From Curtobacterium flaccumfaciens UCD-AKU (lineage in GTDB: Bacteria; Actinomycetota; Actinomycetes; Actinomycetales; Microbacteriaceae): a DNA stretch of 64,000 bases. The position numbers and the translations under genes were made by a program. Below the pieces are notes generated by a model that was given only the letters and a program-made list of their open reading frames with translations, had not been told where the DNA came from and did no database searches. Below, in pieces: positions 1-7,979 of the stretch (within the stretch, counting starts at the first letter, position 1; each line of letters starts with the position of its first letter). The stretch lies in NCBI RefSeq assembly GCF_000349565.1, contig NZ_KB714617.1:1-64000 (forward strand), given 5' to 3'.

Positions 1-70
1 GGCCAGGCGGCGCGGCCGGCCGGCGCGGCCAGGCGGCGCGGACGGGCGGTGGGATCGGCGAGCAGGATCG
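1..70. other. GC-rich left edge without a gene
   Basis: This edge segment holds two copies of a ggccaggcggcgcgg word and a repeated gatcggcgagc word. I see no coding signal. It leads directly into the first palindromic element. Confidence 0.4.
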
Positions 71-130
71 GCGAGCGGGCGAAATGCCCAGGTGTGCTCG
101 ACGACGCACCGGGACATCTCGCCCGCTCGC
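71..130. repeat. Paired palindromic element, copy A (type 1)
   Basis: The left arm at 71-89 and the right arm at 111-130 are reverse complements apart from one extra base and one mismatch. The core is GAGCGGGCGAAATGCC against a CATCTCGCCCGCTC arm. It lies in the non-coding region before the first gene. Together with copy B it forms a type 1-type 2 pair, and the same order recurs at 2109-2258. Confidence 0.75.
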
Positions 131-200
131 CGTGAGAGCGCTTCGGGCGATCCCTCGGGAGGCAGTTCCCGAGCGTCCAACGGCCCCGCCGACGAGCCCC

Positions 201-233
201 GCGAACCCCGCGAACCCCGCGAACCCCGCGAAC
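201..233. repeat. 9-bp tandem repeat abutting copy B
   Basis: Three and two-thirds copies of the unit GCGAACCCC run into the left arm of the copy B palindrome. The last unit supplies the GCGAAC that begins that arm. Confidence 0.7.
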
Positions 234-286
234 GGGCGAAACACCGGCGTGCGACGGCGGGATGCGCCCGGTGTTTCGCCCGTTCG
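229..286. repeat. Paired palindromic element, copy B (type 2)
   Basis: This is a perfect 19-bp inverted repeat, with arms at 229-247 and 268-286 and a 20-nt loop. Compared with the other copies, the stem reads GAACGGGC with GCCCGTTC instead of GAGCGGGC with GCCCGCTC, so both arms changed together. It also has ACACC/GGTGT where type 1 copies have ATGCC/GGCAT. This covariation argues for a conserved hairpin. Confidence 0.8.
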
Positions 287-386
287 ACGGTGTCGCCATC
301 CCTCCACAACCGCACGAGCGCGGTCACGATCCACAATGGAGGCGCTACTCCCGTCCGCACCGTCAGCTCGCGGCCACGATGTGGAG

Positions 387-1319
387 ATGACCGCCAGACG
401 CCGGCTCCCGATGGCACTCCGTGACGCTTCCTTCCGGGTGCGGGACGCGCTGCACCGCGGGGTCTCGCGTGGTCGCCTCGACGCACGCGACCTCGTCCGA
501 CCGTTCCACGGCATCCGGTCCGCGTTCCCCCCGGAATCCGTGGACGAACGTGCTCGGGCACTCGCTCCTCGACTCCGCCCCGATCAGGTGTTCAGTCACG
601 TCACCGCCGCAGCGGTCATCGGCGTCCCCCTCCCCCGTCGCCTCGAACGTGATCAGCGGTTGCACGTCACGACGATCGGCACCGACCAAGCGCTCCGGGT
701 TCGTGGCACGGTCGGCCATCGAGCGCGGTACGGGTCGGTCCGGGCGACGATCGCCCGAGGTGTGCCGCTCACCACACCTGCCGACACCTTCGTCGCGCTC
801 GGCTCGATGTTGACGCTCGACGAACTCATCGTCGCCGGGGACGCGCTCGTCGGGTGGCTCGGCTGGGCAACGCTCGACGAACTCGCTCTGGCTGTCCGTC
901 GGCGACGTGGCATCCGCGGGATCGTGAAGCTCCGCCTCGCGCTCGAAGAGATCCGGCAGGGTTCTCGGTCGCCGGGAGAGACCAGGACACGACTAGCGCT
1001 GCTCCGCCGCGGACTCCCGGAACCCGCGCTCAACCACGATGTCGTCGTCGACGGGGAGTGGATCGCGTGCGTGGATCTCGCGTACCCCGAGGCCAGGGTG
1101 GCGATCGAGTACGAGAGCGATCTGCACCGCACCGATCCAGCCAGCTTCCGCAAGGACCTCACGCGCGGTGAGCACCTCAAGGACGTCGATTGGTGGCTCG
1201 TCAGGGTGACGGCGGACGACCTTGCGCACGGAGTCGAGCGCTTCGTCAACCGCATCCGTCGGCTGCTCGACGTCGGTGCCCGAGGAGCCCACGACACGCG
1301 GTTTGCGACACTTGGGTGA
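387..1319 (+). CDS. DUF559-like PD-(D/E)XK-fold protein
   Basis: A protein of about 310 residues whose C-terminal part resembles the DUF559/Vsr-like nuclease fold. An SPGE motif is followed by a CVDLAY strand, an AIEYES strand and a basic helix containing HLKDVDWWLVRV, giving a plausible E-D-ExE arrangement. The N-terminal half (RLDARDLVRPFHGIRS) resembles the region after the winged helix in AbiEi-like actinobacterial proteins. A homologue of the same architecture lies at 23875-24825. Start choice is uncertain: ATG 387 excludes the repeat-rich leader, and ATG 411 is also possible. Nuclease activity is inference. Palindromes A and B lie just upstream. Confidence 0.65.
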   Translation: MTARRRLPMALRDASFRVRDALHRGVSRGRLDARDLVRPFHGIRSAFPPESVDERARALAPRLRPDQVFSHVTAAAVIGVPLPRRLERDQRLHVTTIGTDQALRVRGTVGHRARYGSVRATIARGVPLTTPADTFVALGSMLTLDELIVAGDALVGWLGWATLDELALAVRRRRGIRGIVKLRLALEEIRQGSRSPGETRTRLALLRRGLPEPALNHDVVVDGEWIACVDLAYPEARVAIEYESDLHRTDPASFRKDLTRGEHLKDVDWWLVRVTADDLAHGVERFVNRIRRLLDVGARGAHDTRFATLG

Positions 1320-1324
1320 ACAAT

Positions 1325-1340
1325 GGTTGACGCTTCAACC
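1325..1340. promoter_or_regulatory. Candidate operator before the YceI gene
   Basis: A perfect 6+4+6 inverted repeat, GGTTGA-CGCT-TCAACC, contains a TTGACG hexamer that could be the -35 element. It lies about 90 bp before the YceI start and just after the stop of the preceding gene. The form suits a MarR-type dimer, but no regulator gene is adjacent. Confidence 0.4.
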
Positions 1341-1428
1341 AAAACGGTGCACACTGTCGTAGTATCAACTCGATGCAGGCGCATGGAACGCGCCGCACCG
1401 CAGACTCTCGTTCGGAAGAAGGACCACC

Positions 1429-1989
1429 ATGACGCTCACCGCTGACACCGTTCCCGGCTACCAGACCGGCACCTGGAAGATCGACCCGACCCACTCGGAG
1501 GTCACCTTCTCGGTCCGCCACCTCGCCATCAGCAAGGTCAAGGGCAAGTTCGAGACGTTCGACGCCACCGTCGTCACCGCCGAGAACCCGCTCGAGTCGA
1601 CCGTCGAGGCCAGCATCGACGTCGCGTCGATCAACACCGGTCAGGAGCAGCGCGACCAGCACCTCAAGACGAGCGACTTCTTCCTCACCGAGGAGCACCC
1701 GCAGCTCACCTTCCGTTCCACGAGCATCGAGGCGAAGGGCGACGACCTGCACATCTCGGGCGACCTGACCCTGCGCGGCGTCACCAAGCCCGTCGTCCTC
1801 AAGGCTGAGCTCGGCGGATTCACCACCGACGGTTACGGACAGGTCAAGTTCGGCGCCGAGGCGACCACCAAGATCGACCGCACCGAGTTCGGTGTGAACT
1901 GGAACGCGGCGCTCGAGGCCGGTGGATTCACGCTCGGCAACGACGTCACGATCAACCTCGACGTCCAGTTCGTCCTCCAGGCGGCCTGA
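1429..1989 (+). CDS. YceI family protein
   Basis: A 186-residue YceI-like protein, close to the usual family length. Typical features are the opening TGTWKIDPTHSEVTFSVRHL segment, the KVKGKFETFDA strand, and the later DLTLRGVTKPV and FGVNWN motifs of the lipocalin-like barrel that binds polyisoprenoids in characterised members. No signal peptide is visible, so it is probably cytoplasmic. ATG 1429 follows an AAGGA ribosome site. An inverted repeat at 1325-1340 may regulate it, and a strong hairpin at 2047-2084 ends the unit, so it is probably monocistronic. The physiological role is unknown; some homologues are stress induced. Confidence 0.9.
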   Translation: MTLTADTVPGYQTGTWKIDPTHSEVTFSVRHLAISKVKGKFETFDATVVTAENPLESTVEASIDVASINTGQEQRDQHLKTSDFFLTEEHPQLTFRSTSIEAKGDDLHISGDLTLRGVTKPVVLKAELGGFTTDGYGQVKFGAEATTKIDRTEFGVNWNAALEAGGFTLGNDVTINLDVQFVLQAA

Positions 1990-2046
1990 GCCTCCTCGTA
2001 CTCGTCGCCCCACTGAGGGCACCGAACGGCACCACCCGAACCCGAG

Positions 2047-2084
2047 ACGAACGCCCCGACTCCCGACGGAGTCGGGGCGTTCGT
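2047..2084 (+). terminator. Terminator of the YceI gene
   Basis: A perfect 15-bp stem (2047-2061 with 2070-2084) and an 8-nt loop, rich in G and C, lies 58 bp after the YceI stop. A T-containing stretch follows. Confidence 0.85.
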
Positions 2085-2108
2085 CGTTCCCGCGCTTCTT
2101 TGCCGACC

Positions 2109-2167
2109 ACGAGCGGGCGAAATGCCCGGACCATCACCCTCATGAGCTTGGCATCTCGCCCGCTCGT
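2109..2167. repeat. Paired palindromic element, copy C (type 1)
   Basis: Arms at 2109-2126 and 2150-2167 are complementary over 18 bp with one mismatch. The core matches copy A: GAAATGCC against GGCATCTC. It is followed 35 bp later by the type 2 copy D. Confidence 0.75.
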
Positions 2168-2201
2168 CGGCCTGTGCACCCATGCCACGCCGCGCCACCA
2201 A

Positions 2202-2258
2202 CGAGCGGGCGAAACACCCTGCCGATCCCCGTGGCGCTCCTGGTATTTCGCCCGCTCG
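2202..2258. repeat. Paired palindromic element, copy D (type 2)
   Basis: Arms at 2202-2218 and 2242-2258 pair over 17 bp with one mismatch. The core GAAACACC against GGTATTTC matches the type 2 copy B. The stretch 2085-2468 holds only copies C and D, a GC-rich segment and a short tandem repeat. Confidence 0.75.
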
Positions 2259-2400
2259 CGGGACCGCGAGCGGCAGCGGGACCGGCGGGAGCGGGACCGG
2301 CGGGGGCACGCGCCGCGGCCGCGAGCCCGCGTACCGTGGGGCGCGCAGGGGCCGCCGGGGAATCCGCACGCCGAACCCCGAGTTGCACGAAAGGCACCAC

Positions 2401-2427
2401 GAGCACCACGAGCACCACGAGCACCAC
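2401..2427. repeat. 9-bp tandem repeat in a leader region
   Basis: Three perfect GAGCACCAC units followed by CAC-rich sequence lie about 40 bp upstream of the TIGR03086 gene start. Confidence 0.6.
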
Positions 2428-2468
2428 CACCACCCGCACCACCCCGCACGACGAACAGGAGCACCACC

Positions 2469-3035
2469 ATGGCCACCGACTGGATCGCGATGCAGGCCCT
2501 CGCGGCAGCCGAGTTCGGCCGCCGCGTCGCCGCCGTCACCGACTGGGACGCCCCCACCCCCGACTCCGAGTGGTCCACCCGCGACCTCGTCGCCCACGTC
2601 GTCGACGAGCAGCGGTGGATCCCGAAGCTCCTGACCGGGTGCGACTACGCCCAGGCGCAGGCCGACCTCGAACCCATCGGCGACGACCTGGTCGCCGAGT
2701 GGCACCGGTTCGCCACCGCAGCCACCGACGCCTGGCGGAACGCCCCGCAGGACACCCCCGTGCACCTCAGCACCGACGTCGTGCCCGCCGCGCAGTACCT
2801 GACCGAGCAGACGAGCGACATCACGATCCACACGTGGGACCTCGCCCGGGCGACCGGCACCGAGGAGTCCCTGCCCGACGAGCTCGTCCGTGCCGTGTGG
2901 GAGTACTTCGAGCCGCAGATCGAAGACCTGGCGGCGACCGGCCTCTACGCGCCCCCGGTCGACGTCACCGAGGACACCCCGCTGCAGGTGCGCCTGCTGG
3001 CGGTCACAGGCCGCGATGCCAGAGTGGCAGCATGA
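2469..3035 (+). CDS. TIGR03086-type metal-binding protein (maleylpyruvate isomerase-like)
   Basis: A 188-residue protein of the DinB-like mycothiol-dependent maleylpyruvate isomerase N-terminal superfamily. The SEWSTRDLVAHVVDE motif (H43, E47) and the IHTWDLARATG motif (H121, D124) are the usual metal-site signatures. Relatives use mycothiol or a metal in thiol-transfer or isomerase reactions; the substrate here is unknown. ATG 2469 has AGGAG upstream. Its stop TGA overlaps a possible ATG start of the aldo/keto reductase at 3032, so the two genes are probably cotranscribed and may act in one detoxification step. Confidence 0.8.
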   Translation: MATDWIAMQALAAAEFGRRVAAVTDWDAPTPDSEWSTRDLVAHVVDEQRWIPKLLTGCDYAQAQADLEPIGDDLVAEWHRFATAATDAWRNAPQDTPVHLSTDVVPAAQYLTEQTSDITIHTWDLARATGTEESLPDELVRAVWEYFEPQIEDLAATGLYAPPVDVTEDTPLQVRLLAVTGRDARVAA

Positions 3036-3073
3036 CCACCGACACGAGCGGCACCACCACGGAGACGAGCAGC

Positions 3074-4063
3074 ATGACCACCGACACGAAGCGCCTCGGC
3101 AACTCGGGGCTCGAGATCAGCAGCGTCGTCCTCGGCATGATGTCGTACGGCGACCCGGACCGGGGCTCGCACGCCTGGAGCGTCGGCATCGACGAGGCCC
3201 GCCCGTTCGTCCGCCGTGCGTTCGAGGCCGGCATCACGACCTTCGACACCGCGAACGTGTACTCGGACGGCAGCAGCGAGGAGATCACCGGCACGCTCCT
3301 GGCCGAGCTGGCTCCGCGCGAGGACGTCCAGGTCTTCACGAAGGTCTTCAACCGGATGCGCCCTGGTCGGAACGGCGCCGGACTGTCCCGCGCGGCGATC
3401 ATGCACGAGATCGACGCGTCCCTGACCCGCCTGGGTACGGACTACGTCGACCTGTACCAGATCCACCGCTTCGACCCGGAGACCCCGGTCGAGGAGACGA
3501 TGGAGGCCCTGCACGACGTCGTCAAGGCGGGGAAGGCGCGCTACATCGGCGCGAGCAGCATGTGGGCGTGGCAGTTCGCCGAGATGCAGCACACCGCCGA
3601 ACGCCACGGATGGACGAAGTTCGTCAGCATGCAGGACCAGTACAACCTGCTCGAGCGCGAGGAAGAGCGCGAGATGCTCCCCTTCTGCGAGCACACCGGC
3701 GTCGGCGTGATCCCGTGGAGCCCCCTGGCCCGCGGCCGCGTCACGCGCCCCTGGGACGCCTCCGGGTCGGGTTCGCGCGCGCAGACCGACGAGTTCGGCA
3801 AGACCCTCTACAAGCAGGACGAAGACGCCAACCGCGCGATCGTCGACACGGTCGAGGCCGTCGCCGCCGAGCGCGGCGTCCCGATGGCGCAGGTCGCCCT
3901 GGCCTGGGTCGCCAGCAAGCCCGCGGTCTCCGCGCCGATCGTCGGCGCGACGAAGGAGCACCACATCGACGACGCGGTGGCCGCAGCGTCGCTGACGCTC
4001 ACCGACGACGAGGTCACGCGACTCGAGTCCGCGTACACGCCCCGGGTGCCGTCGGGTTTCTGA
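3074..4063 (+). CDS. Aldo/keto reductase
   Basis: A 329-residue NADPH-dependent aldo/keto reductase of the YghZ/Tas type. The catalytic tetrad is visible: D58 and Y63 in FDTANVY, K90 in VFTKV and H131 in QIHRF. SAPIVGATK near the C-terminus is the cofactor-binding segment. ATG 3074 has GGAG nine bases upstream. An alternative ATG at 3032 overlaps the preceding stop as ATGA and would add 14 residues. The two start regions share the same 16 bases, so the N-terminal coding region appears duplicated. A terminator-like hairpin follows at 4073-4127. Confidence 0.9.
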   Translation: MTTDTKRLGNSGLEISSVVLGMMSYGDPDRGSHAWSVGIDEARPFVRRAFEAGITTFDTANVYSDGSSEEITGTLLAELAPREDVQVFTKVFNRMRPGRNGAGLSRAAIMHEIDASLTRLGTDYVDLYQIHRFDPETPVEETMEALHDVVKAGKARYIGASSMWAWQFAEMQHTAERHGWTKFVSMQDQYNLLEREEEREMLPFCEHTGVGVIPWSPLARGRVTRPWDASGSGSRAQTDEFGKTLYKQDEDANRAIVDTVEAVAAERGVPMAQVALAWVASKPAVSAPIVGATKEHHIDDAVAAASLTLTDDEVTRLESAYTPRVPSGF

Positions 4064-4072
4064 CGCACCACC

Positions 4073-4127
4073 AGACGGACGGGAGGCGCGGATCGGCCTG
4101 GCCCCGTTCCTCCCGTTCGTCCGTCGT
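4073..4127. terminator. Terminator-like hairpin of the GGAGG family
   Basis: The arm ACGGACGGGAGG (4075-4086) pairs with CCTCCCGT...TCGTCCGT (4109-4124) with a 4-nt bulge. It follows the aldo/keto reductase stop and is a divergent member of a hairpin family also seen near 29.5, 49.3 and 59.8 kb. Confidence 0.65.
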
Positions 4128-4251
4128 CACCCCCACGGCCCGCGACACGCCGTCGTGTCGGTACCACGCCTGCGTCCTCGCGCAACGCCGCCGGACAGGG
4201 CGGCGTCTCGACAAGACGACGGCGTCCTGCGCAGGCGATCCCTGGGAGCGG

Positions 4252-5163
4252 CTACGCGCCGCGCTCGAGTCGTGCGATGCGCACGAGCGCTGCGCGCTCC
4301 GTGCCGGTCTGGTTGCCGAGCACGCCCCCGATGCCGTCGAGCACCAGGCCGGCCGTGCGGCTGACGGGCAGCTCGACAGGACCGATCATCGGGGCCCGCA
4401 GGCCGAGCATCGAGCGGTGGCGGGGGTCCAGCGTCGACACGGCGCCCTGGAAGAGGGCCTGGTAGCCGGGCCGAAGCATCAGCGCGAGCGGTGGGTTCCG
4501 GATGAACTTGACGACGTCACGGGTGCGGGCCGTCACCGCCAGTTCGCCACGGTCGAGGTACCCGTTCATCTGGGCACGGAGCTCCGCCTCGGATTCCGGC
4601 GGGTCCTCGACGCGCATGAGCCGGCCGGCGGTCGCCCACTCGCGCACGTAGGCGTCGGCTCCTCCCGGGATCGGATCGCCCCAGCGCTGCGCGGCGCGGA
4701 GGAACGCGTCCGTGAAGGCCAGGTGGACCCAGCGCGCCATGAGCGGGTCGTTGGCGGAGTAGTCCCGCGTGGTGCCGTGTCCGTCGACGTACTCGCCGCG
4801 GACCCGCTCGTGCAGGCGCAGCACCCACTCGCTGGCCCCGCGGGCGGTGGCGGTGTCACCGTGCGAGACGGTGAAGATCCAGCGGATGGTGCCGGCGAGG
4901 CGGCCGAACGGGTCCTCGCGGTAGCGGGAGTGGTCGGCCACGCCGGCGAGGACCCCGGGGTGGAGGGCCTGGACGAGCAGCGCCCGGACCCCGGCGACGA
5001 TCGTCTGCTTGCCACCGTGCACGGACCACGTCGCGGAGCCCGGGCCGAAGAACCCGGCGTCGGTGCCCTGCTCGAGCTCGTCGATCCACTCCGGCTTGCT
5101 CGTCGCGCCCCCGGTGAACGTGTCGTTGAGGCGAGACCGGAGGGCGTCGGAGACGGAGGGCAT
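4252..5163 (-). CDS. MpaB/DUF2236 family oxygenase
   Basis: A 303-residue protein of the DUF2236 family, which includes the mycophenolic acid enzyme MpaB and rubber oxygenase Lcp, b-type heme proteins. Diagnostic segments are FGPGSATWSVHG near the N-terminus, ALLVQALHPGVLAGVADHSRY in the middle, and RVRGEYVDGHGTTRDYSANDP before the helical C-terminal half. Actinobacterial homologues are numerous and mostly uncharacterised. It is divergent from the acyl-CoA ligase across a 95-bp gap that holds a long palindrome. The substrate is unknown. Confidence 0.8.
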   Translation of the reverse strand: MPSVSDALRSRLNDTFTGGATSKPEWIDELEQGTDAGFFGPGSATWSVHGGKQTIVAGVRALLVQALHPGVLAGVADHSRYREDPFGRLAGTIRWIFTVSHGDTATARGASEWVLRLHERVRGEYVDGHGTTRDYSANDPLMARWVHLAFTDAFLRAAQRWGDPIPGGADAYVREWATAGRLMRVEDPPESEAELRAQMNGYLDRGELAVTARTRDVVKFIRNPPLALMLRPGYQALFQGAVSTLDPRHRSMLGLRAPMIGPVELPVSRTAGLVLDGIGGVLGNQTGTERAALVRIARLERGA

Positions 5164-5183
5164 GGCGTCATCGTCCGTCCGCC

Positions 5184-5228
5184 CCCTGGGAACGCACTCG
5201 GCTTCGCGCGAGCCGACCGTTCCCAGGG
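5184..5228. promoter_or_regulatory. Long palindrome between divergent genes
   Basis: A perfect 11-bp inverted repeat (CCCTGGGAACG, 5184-5194, with 5218-5228) encloses a second 6-bp inverted repeat (TCGGCT with AGCCGA). It lies between the MpaB-like and acyl-CoA ligase genes, just upstream of the ligase -10 box. It may be a dimeric operator or an RNA hairpin. Confidence 0.5.
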
Positions 5229-5246
5229 TGCACGGGGGTCGCCCGC

Positions 5247-5252
5247 TACGTT
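5247..5252 (+). promoter_or_regulatory. -10 box, leaderless acyl-CoA ligase transcript
   Basis: TACGTT ends 6 nt before the GTG start at 5259. No ribosome site is present, as expected for a leaderless mRNA. Confidence 0.5.
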
Positions 5253-5258
5253 GGTCGA

Positions 5259-6941
5259 GTGAGCATCGACACGCCTCGTCCCTGGCTTGCCTCGTACGCC
5301 CCGGGGGTCCCGCACGACATCGAGGAACAGAGCGGTTCCCTGTACGACCTGGTCGAGCAGTCGGCCCGGAAGTTCCCCAGGCAGGTCGCCCTCGAGTTCT
5401 TCAAGCGCACCACGAGCTACGCCGACCTCGAGGAGCAGATCCTCCGCGCGGCGAACGGCCTGCGGAAGCTCGGCGTGGGGGCGGGTGACCGCGTCGCCAT
5501 CGTGCTGCCGAACTGCCCCCAGCACATCGTGGCGTTCTACGCGGTGCTGCGGCTCGGCGCGATCGTGGTCGAGCACAACCCGCTGTACACGCCGCGGGAG
5601 CTCCGCCACCAGTTCGAGGACCACGGCGCCAAGGTCGCCATCGCCTGGGACAAGTCCGTCGCGACGCTGCAGGACTTCCCGGCCGACGTGCACCTCGACG
5701 CGATCGTCTCGGTCGACATCACCCGTGCGATGCCCCGGAGCACCCGGCTCGCCCTGGCGCTGCCGGTCGCGAAGGCCCGCGAGTCCCGCGCGAAGCTGAC
5801 GACGAAGGTCCGTGGCACGGTGAAGTGGGACGACGTCGCCGACACCCGCAAGCTGTCGAAGCGGCACCCGCGCCCGGCCACCGACGACGTCGCACTGATC
5901 CAGTACACCTCCGGCACCACCGGGACGCCGAAGGGTGCGGTCCTGAGTCACCGGAACCTGCTGGCGAACGCCGCCCAGGCCCGGGCGTGGGTGCCGCAGA
6001 TCCGCCGCGGCGACAACGTCGTGTACGCGGTGCTGCCGATGTTCCACGCCTACGGTCTGACGCTCTGCCTGACCTTCGCGATGAGCATGGCCTCGCGGCT
6101 CGTGCTCTTCCCCGCGTTCGACCCCGCTCTGGTCCTGACGGCCATCAAGCGTCACCCGCCGACGTTCCTGCCGGCCGTGCCGCCGATCTACGCCCGACTG
6201 CAGCACGCCGCCGACTCGGCGAAGGTGTCGCTCAAGGGCATCGAGATCGGCATCTCCGGCGCCATGCCACTGTCGCAGGACATCGTCGAACCGTGGGAGG
6301 CCCGGACCGACGGCTACCTGGTCGAGGGCTACGGCCTGTCCGAGTGCTCCCCCGTCCTGATGGCCAACCCGGTCTCCCCGGAGCGCCGCCTCGGGTCGAT
6401 CGGCCTGCCGTTGTCCTCCACCGAGGCACGCGTGGTCGACCCGGACGACGACACCAAGGTGCTCGGTGTCGACGAGCCCGGCGAGCTGCAGGTCCGTGGC
6501 CCGCAGGTGTTCCGCGGCTACTGGGGCAAGGCGGAGGCCACCGACGAGGTCTTCACGCCCGACGGCTGGTTCCGCACCGGCGACATCGTGGCCATCGGTG
6601 CCGACGGGTACGTCCGGATCGTCGACCGCCTGAAGGAACTCATCATCACCGGCGGCTTCAACGTGTCGCCGTCCGAGGTCGAGGACACCCTGCTCAAGCA
6701 CCCCAGCGTCAAGGAGGTCGCGGTCGTCGGCATCACGCAGGGTGGCAACGAGCAGGTCGTCGCCGCGGTCGTGCCGAAGGACCCGTCGACGTTCGACCCC
6801 GCGGCGCTGCGGGCCTGGTCACGCGAACACCTGGCGGCGTACAAGGTGCCGCGCCGGGTCGTCGTGGTCGAGGACCTGCCGCGCTCGATGATCGGCAAGG
6901 TGCTGCGGCGGAAGGTGCGCGACCAGATCCTGGACGGCTGA
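5259..6941 (+). CDS. Long-chain fatty acid--CoA ligase
   Basis: A 560-residue ANL-superfamily adenylating enzyme that probably activates long-chain fatty acids to acyl-CoA. The P-loop YTSGTTGTPKGA lies near residues 214-225, EGYGLSECSP near 357, GWFRTGDI near 435, and the C-terminal lysine of the GKVLRRK motif near 547. The length matches FadD-type enzymes. Start GTG 5259 lacks a ribosome site but has TACGTT six bases upstream. It stands alone and converges with the EamA gene. Chain-length preference cannot be read from the sequence. Confidence 0.9.
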   Translation: MSIDTPRPWLASYAPGVPHDIEEQSGSLYDLVEQSARKFPRQVALEFFKRTTSYADLEEQILRAANGLRKLGVGAGDRVAIVLPNCPQHIVAFYAVLRLGAIVVEHNPLYTPRELRHQFEDHGAKVAIAWDKSVATLQDFPADVHLDAIVSVDITRAMPRSTRLALALPVAKARESRAKLTTKVRGTVKWDDVADTRKLSKRHPRPATDDVALIQYTSGTTGTPKGAVLSHRNLLANAAQARAWVPQIRRGDNVVYAVLPMFHAYGLTLCLTFAMSMASRLVLFPAFDPALVLTAIKRHPPTFLPAVPPIYARLQHAADSAKVSLKGIEIGISGAMPLSQDIVEPWEARTDGYLVEGYGLSECSPVLMANPVSPERRLGSIGLPLSSTEARVVDPDDDTKVLGVDEPGELQVRGPQVFRGYWGKAEATDEVFTPDGWFRTGDIVAIGADGYVRIVDRLKELIITGGFNVSPSEVEDTLLKHPSVKEVAVVGITQGGNEQVVAAVVPKDPSTFDPAALRAWSREHLAAYKVPRRVVVVEDLPRSMIGKVLRRKVRDQILDG

Positions 6942-6971
6942 CGCGCGGCGGCGCGCAGACGCTGCTGCTCG

Positions 6972-7979
6972 TCAGCTGGGGCGTCGCGCGGGCAGCGCCA
7001 GCACGGACAGCCCGACCACCACGAGCCCGATGCCGGTCCAGCCGCCGAGTCCCAGGTGCTCCCCCACCACGAGCACCGCCAGCACCGCGGCCACGACGGG
7101 CTCGAGCAGTGAAAGCAGCGTCGCGACCGATGCCGTCACCGACCGGAGTCCGACCGCGTACAGCGAGTGGCCGATGACCGTCGGCACCAGCGCCAGGTAC
7201 AGGAACACCGGCCAGTCGTCGGCCTCGGCCAGGAACGGCCCGCCCGCCACCACGGCGAGCACGACGAGCGGCACCGCGGCCATGCCGAACACCGCACCGA
7301 CGAGTCCGCGCTCGTTCGGCCCGCGGGCTGCCCGTGCCGCAGCGACCCCGACGTCGCCGCCGACCCGCATGGTGTCGGCCTCGGCGCGACCGACGGCGAT
7401 CGGCATCCGGCTCGTCGCCGCGTGCATCCCCCGCGCCACCGCCCACGAGTACAGCGCGTACGTCAGACCGGCGACCAGGGCGCTGCCGACGCCGACCGCG
7501 AGCGATCGCCCGCCGTCGCCGTGCCCGGAGCGGGCGAGGGTGACGACGACCATGCCGACCACGCTCACCAGGGTGGCCACGAGCCAGCGGCGCGTGACGG
7601 GCCTGCGGTCGACGACCCACTCGACCAGGCCGGCGAAGACGGGCGACGAGCCGATGGCCAGGGTCGTGCCGAGCGCGACACCGGCGTCGGCGAGGGCCGC
7701 GTAGAACGCGATCGCGTAGACCACGAGCGACACGGCACCGAGCAGGGCCCAGCCCCGGGTCCGGCGCTGGCCCACGGCTCGCAGGGTGCCCCGGCCCGCG
7801 GTCGCCGCGAGCACGAGCCCGCCCAGGCCGAAGGTCACCGCGCCGAACACGAACGCCGGCACACCGGGCGCGAAGTGCGTCGCGGTCCCGGTGGTGCCCC
7901 ACACCGCCGCGGCGACCACGATCGCCGCCAGGCCGCCGACGGGCCTGGAGGCACGTCCTGCGCCCGGTCCGCGGCTCAC
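6972..7979 (-). CDS. EamA/DMT family transporter
   Basis: A 335-residue membrane protein with about ten hydrophobic helices in two EamA repeats, the drug/metabolite transporter architecture. It opens with [22 protein letters not shown], typical of the first EamA helix. A loop near the middle carries unusually many charged residues. Start GTG 7979 overlaps the stop of the upstream APC permease by four bases (GTGA), so the two are translationally coupled. Export of an amino acid or metabolite is likely from the family; the substrate is unknown. Confidence 0.85.
   Translation of the reverse strand: MSRGPGAGRASRPVGGLAAIVVAAAVWGTTGTATHFAPGVPAFVFGAVTFGLGGLVLAATAGRGTLRAVGQRRTRGWALLGAVSLVVYAIAFYAALADAGVALGTTLAIGSSPVFAGLVEWVVDRRPVTRRWLVATLVSVVGMVVVTLARSGHGDGGRSLAVGVGSALVAGLTYALYSWAVARGMHAATSRMPIAVGRAEADTMRVGGDVGVAAARAARGPNERGLVGAVFGMAAVPLVVLAVVAGGPFLAEADDWPVFLYLALVPTVIGHSLYAVGLRSVTASVATLLSLLEPVVAAVLAVLVVGEHLGLGGWTGIGLVVVGLSVLALPARRPS

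Noticed and set aside
84-386. N-terminal extension of the first protein from ATG 84
   Set aside because: The extension would translate palindromes A and B and the 9-bp repeat into Pro/Ala/Asn repeats; the domain-like sequence begins only after about 387.
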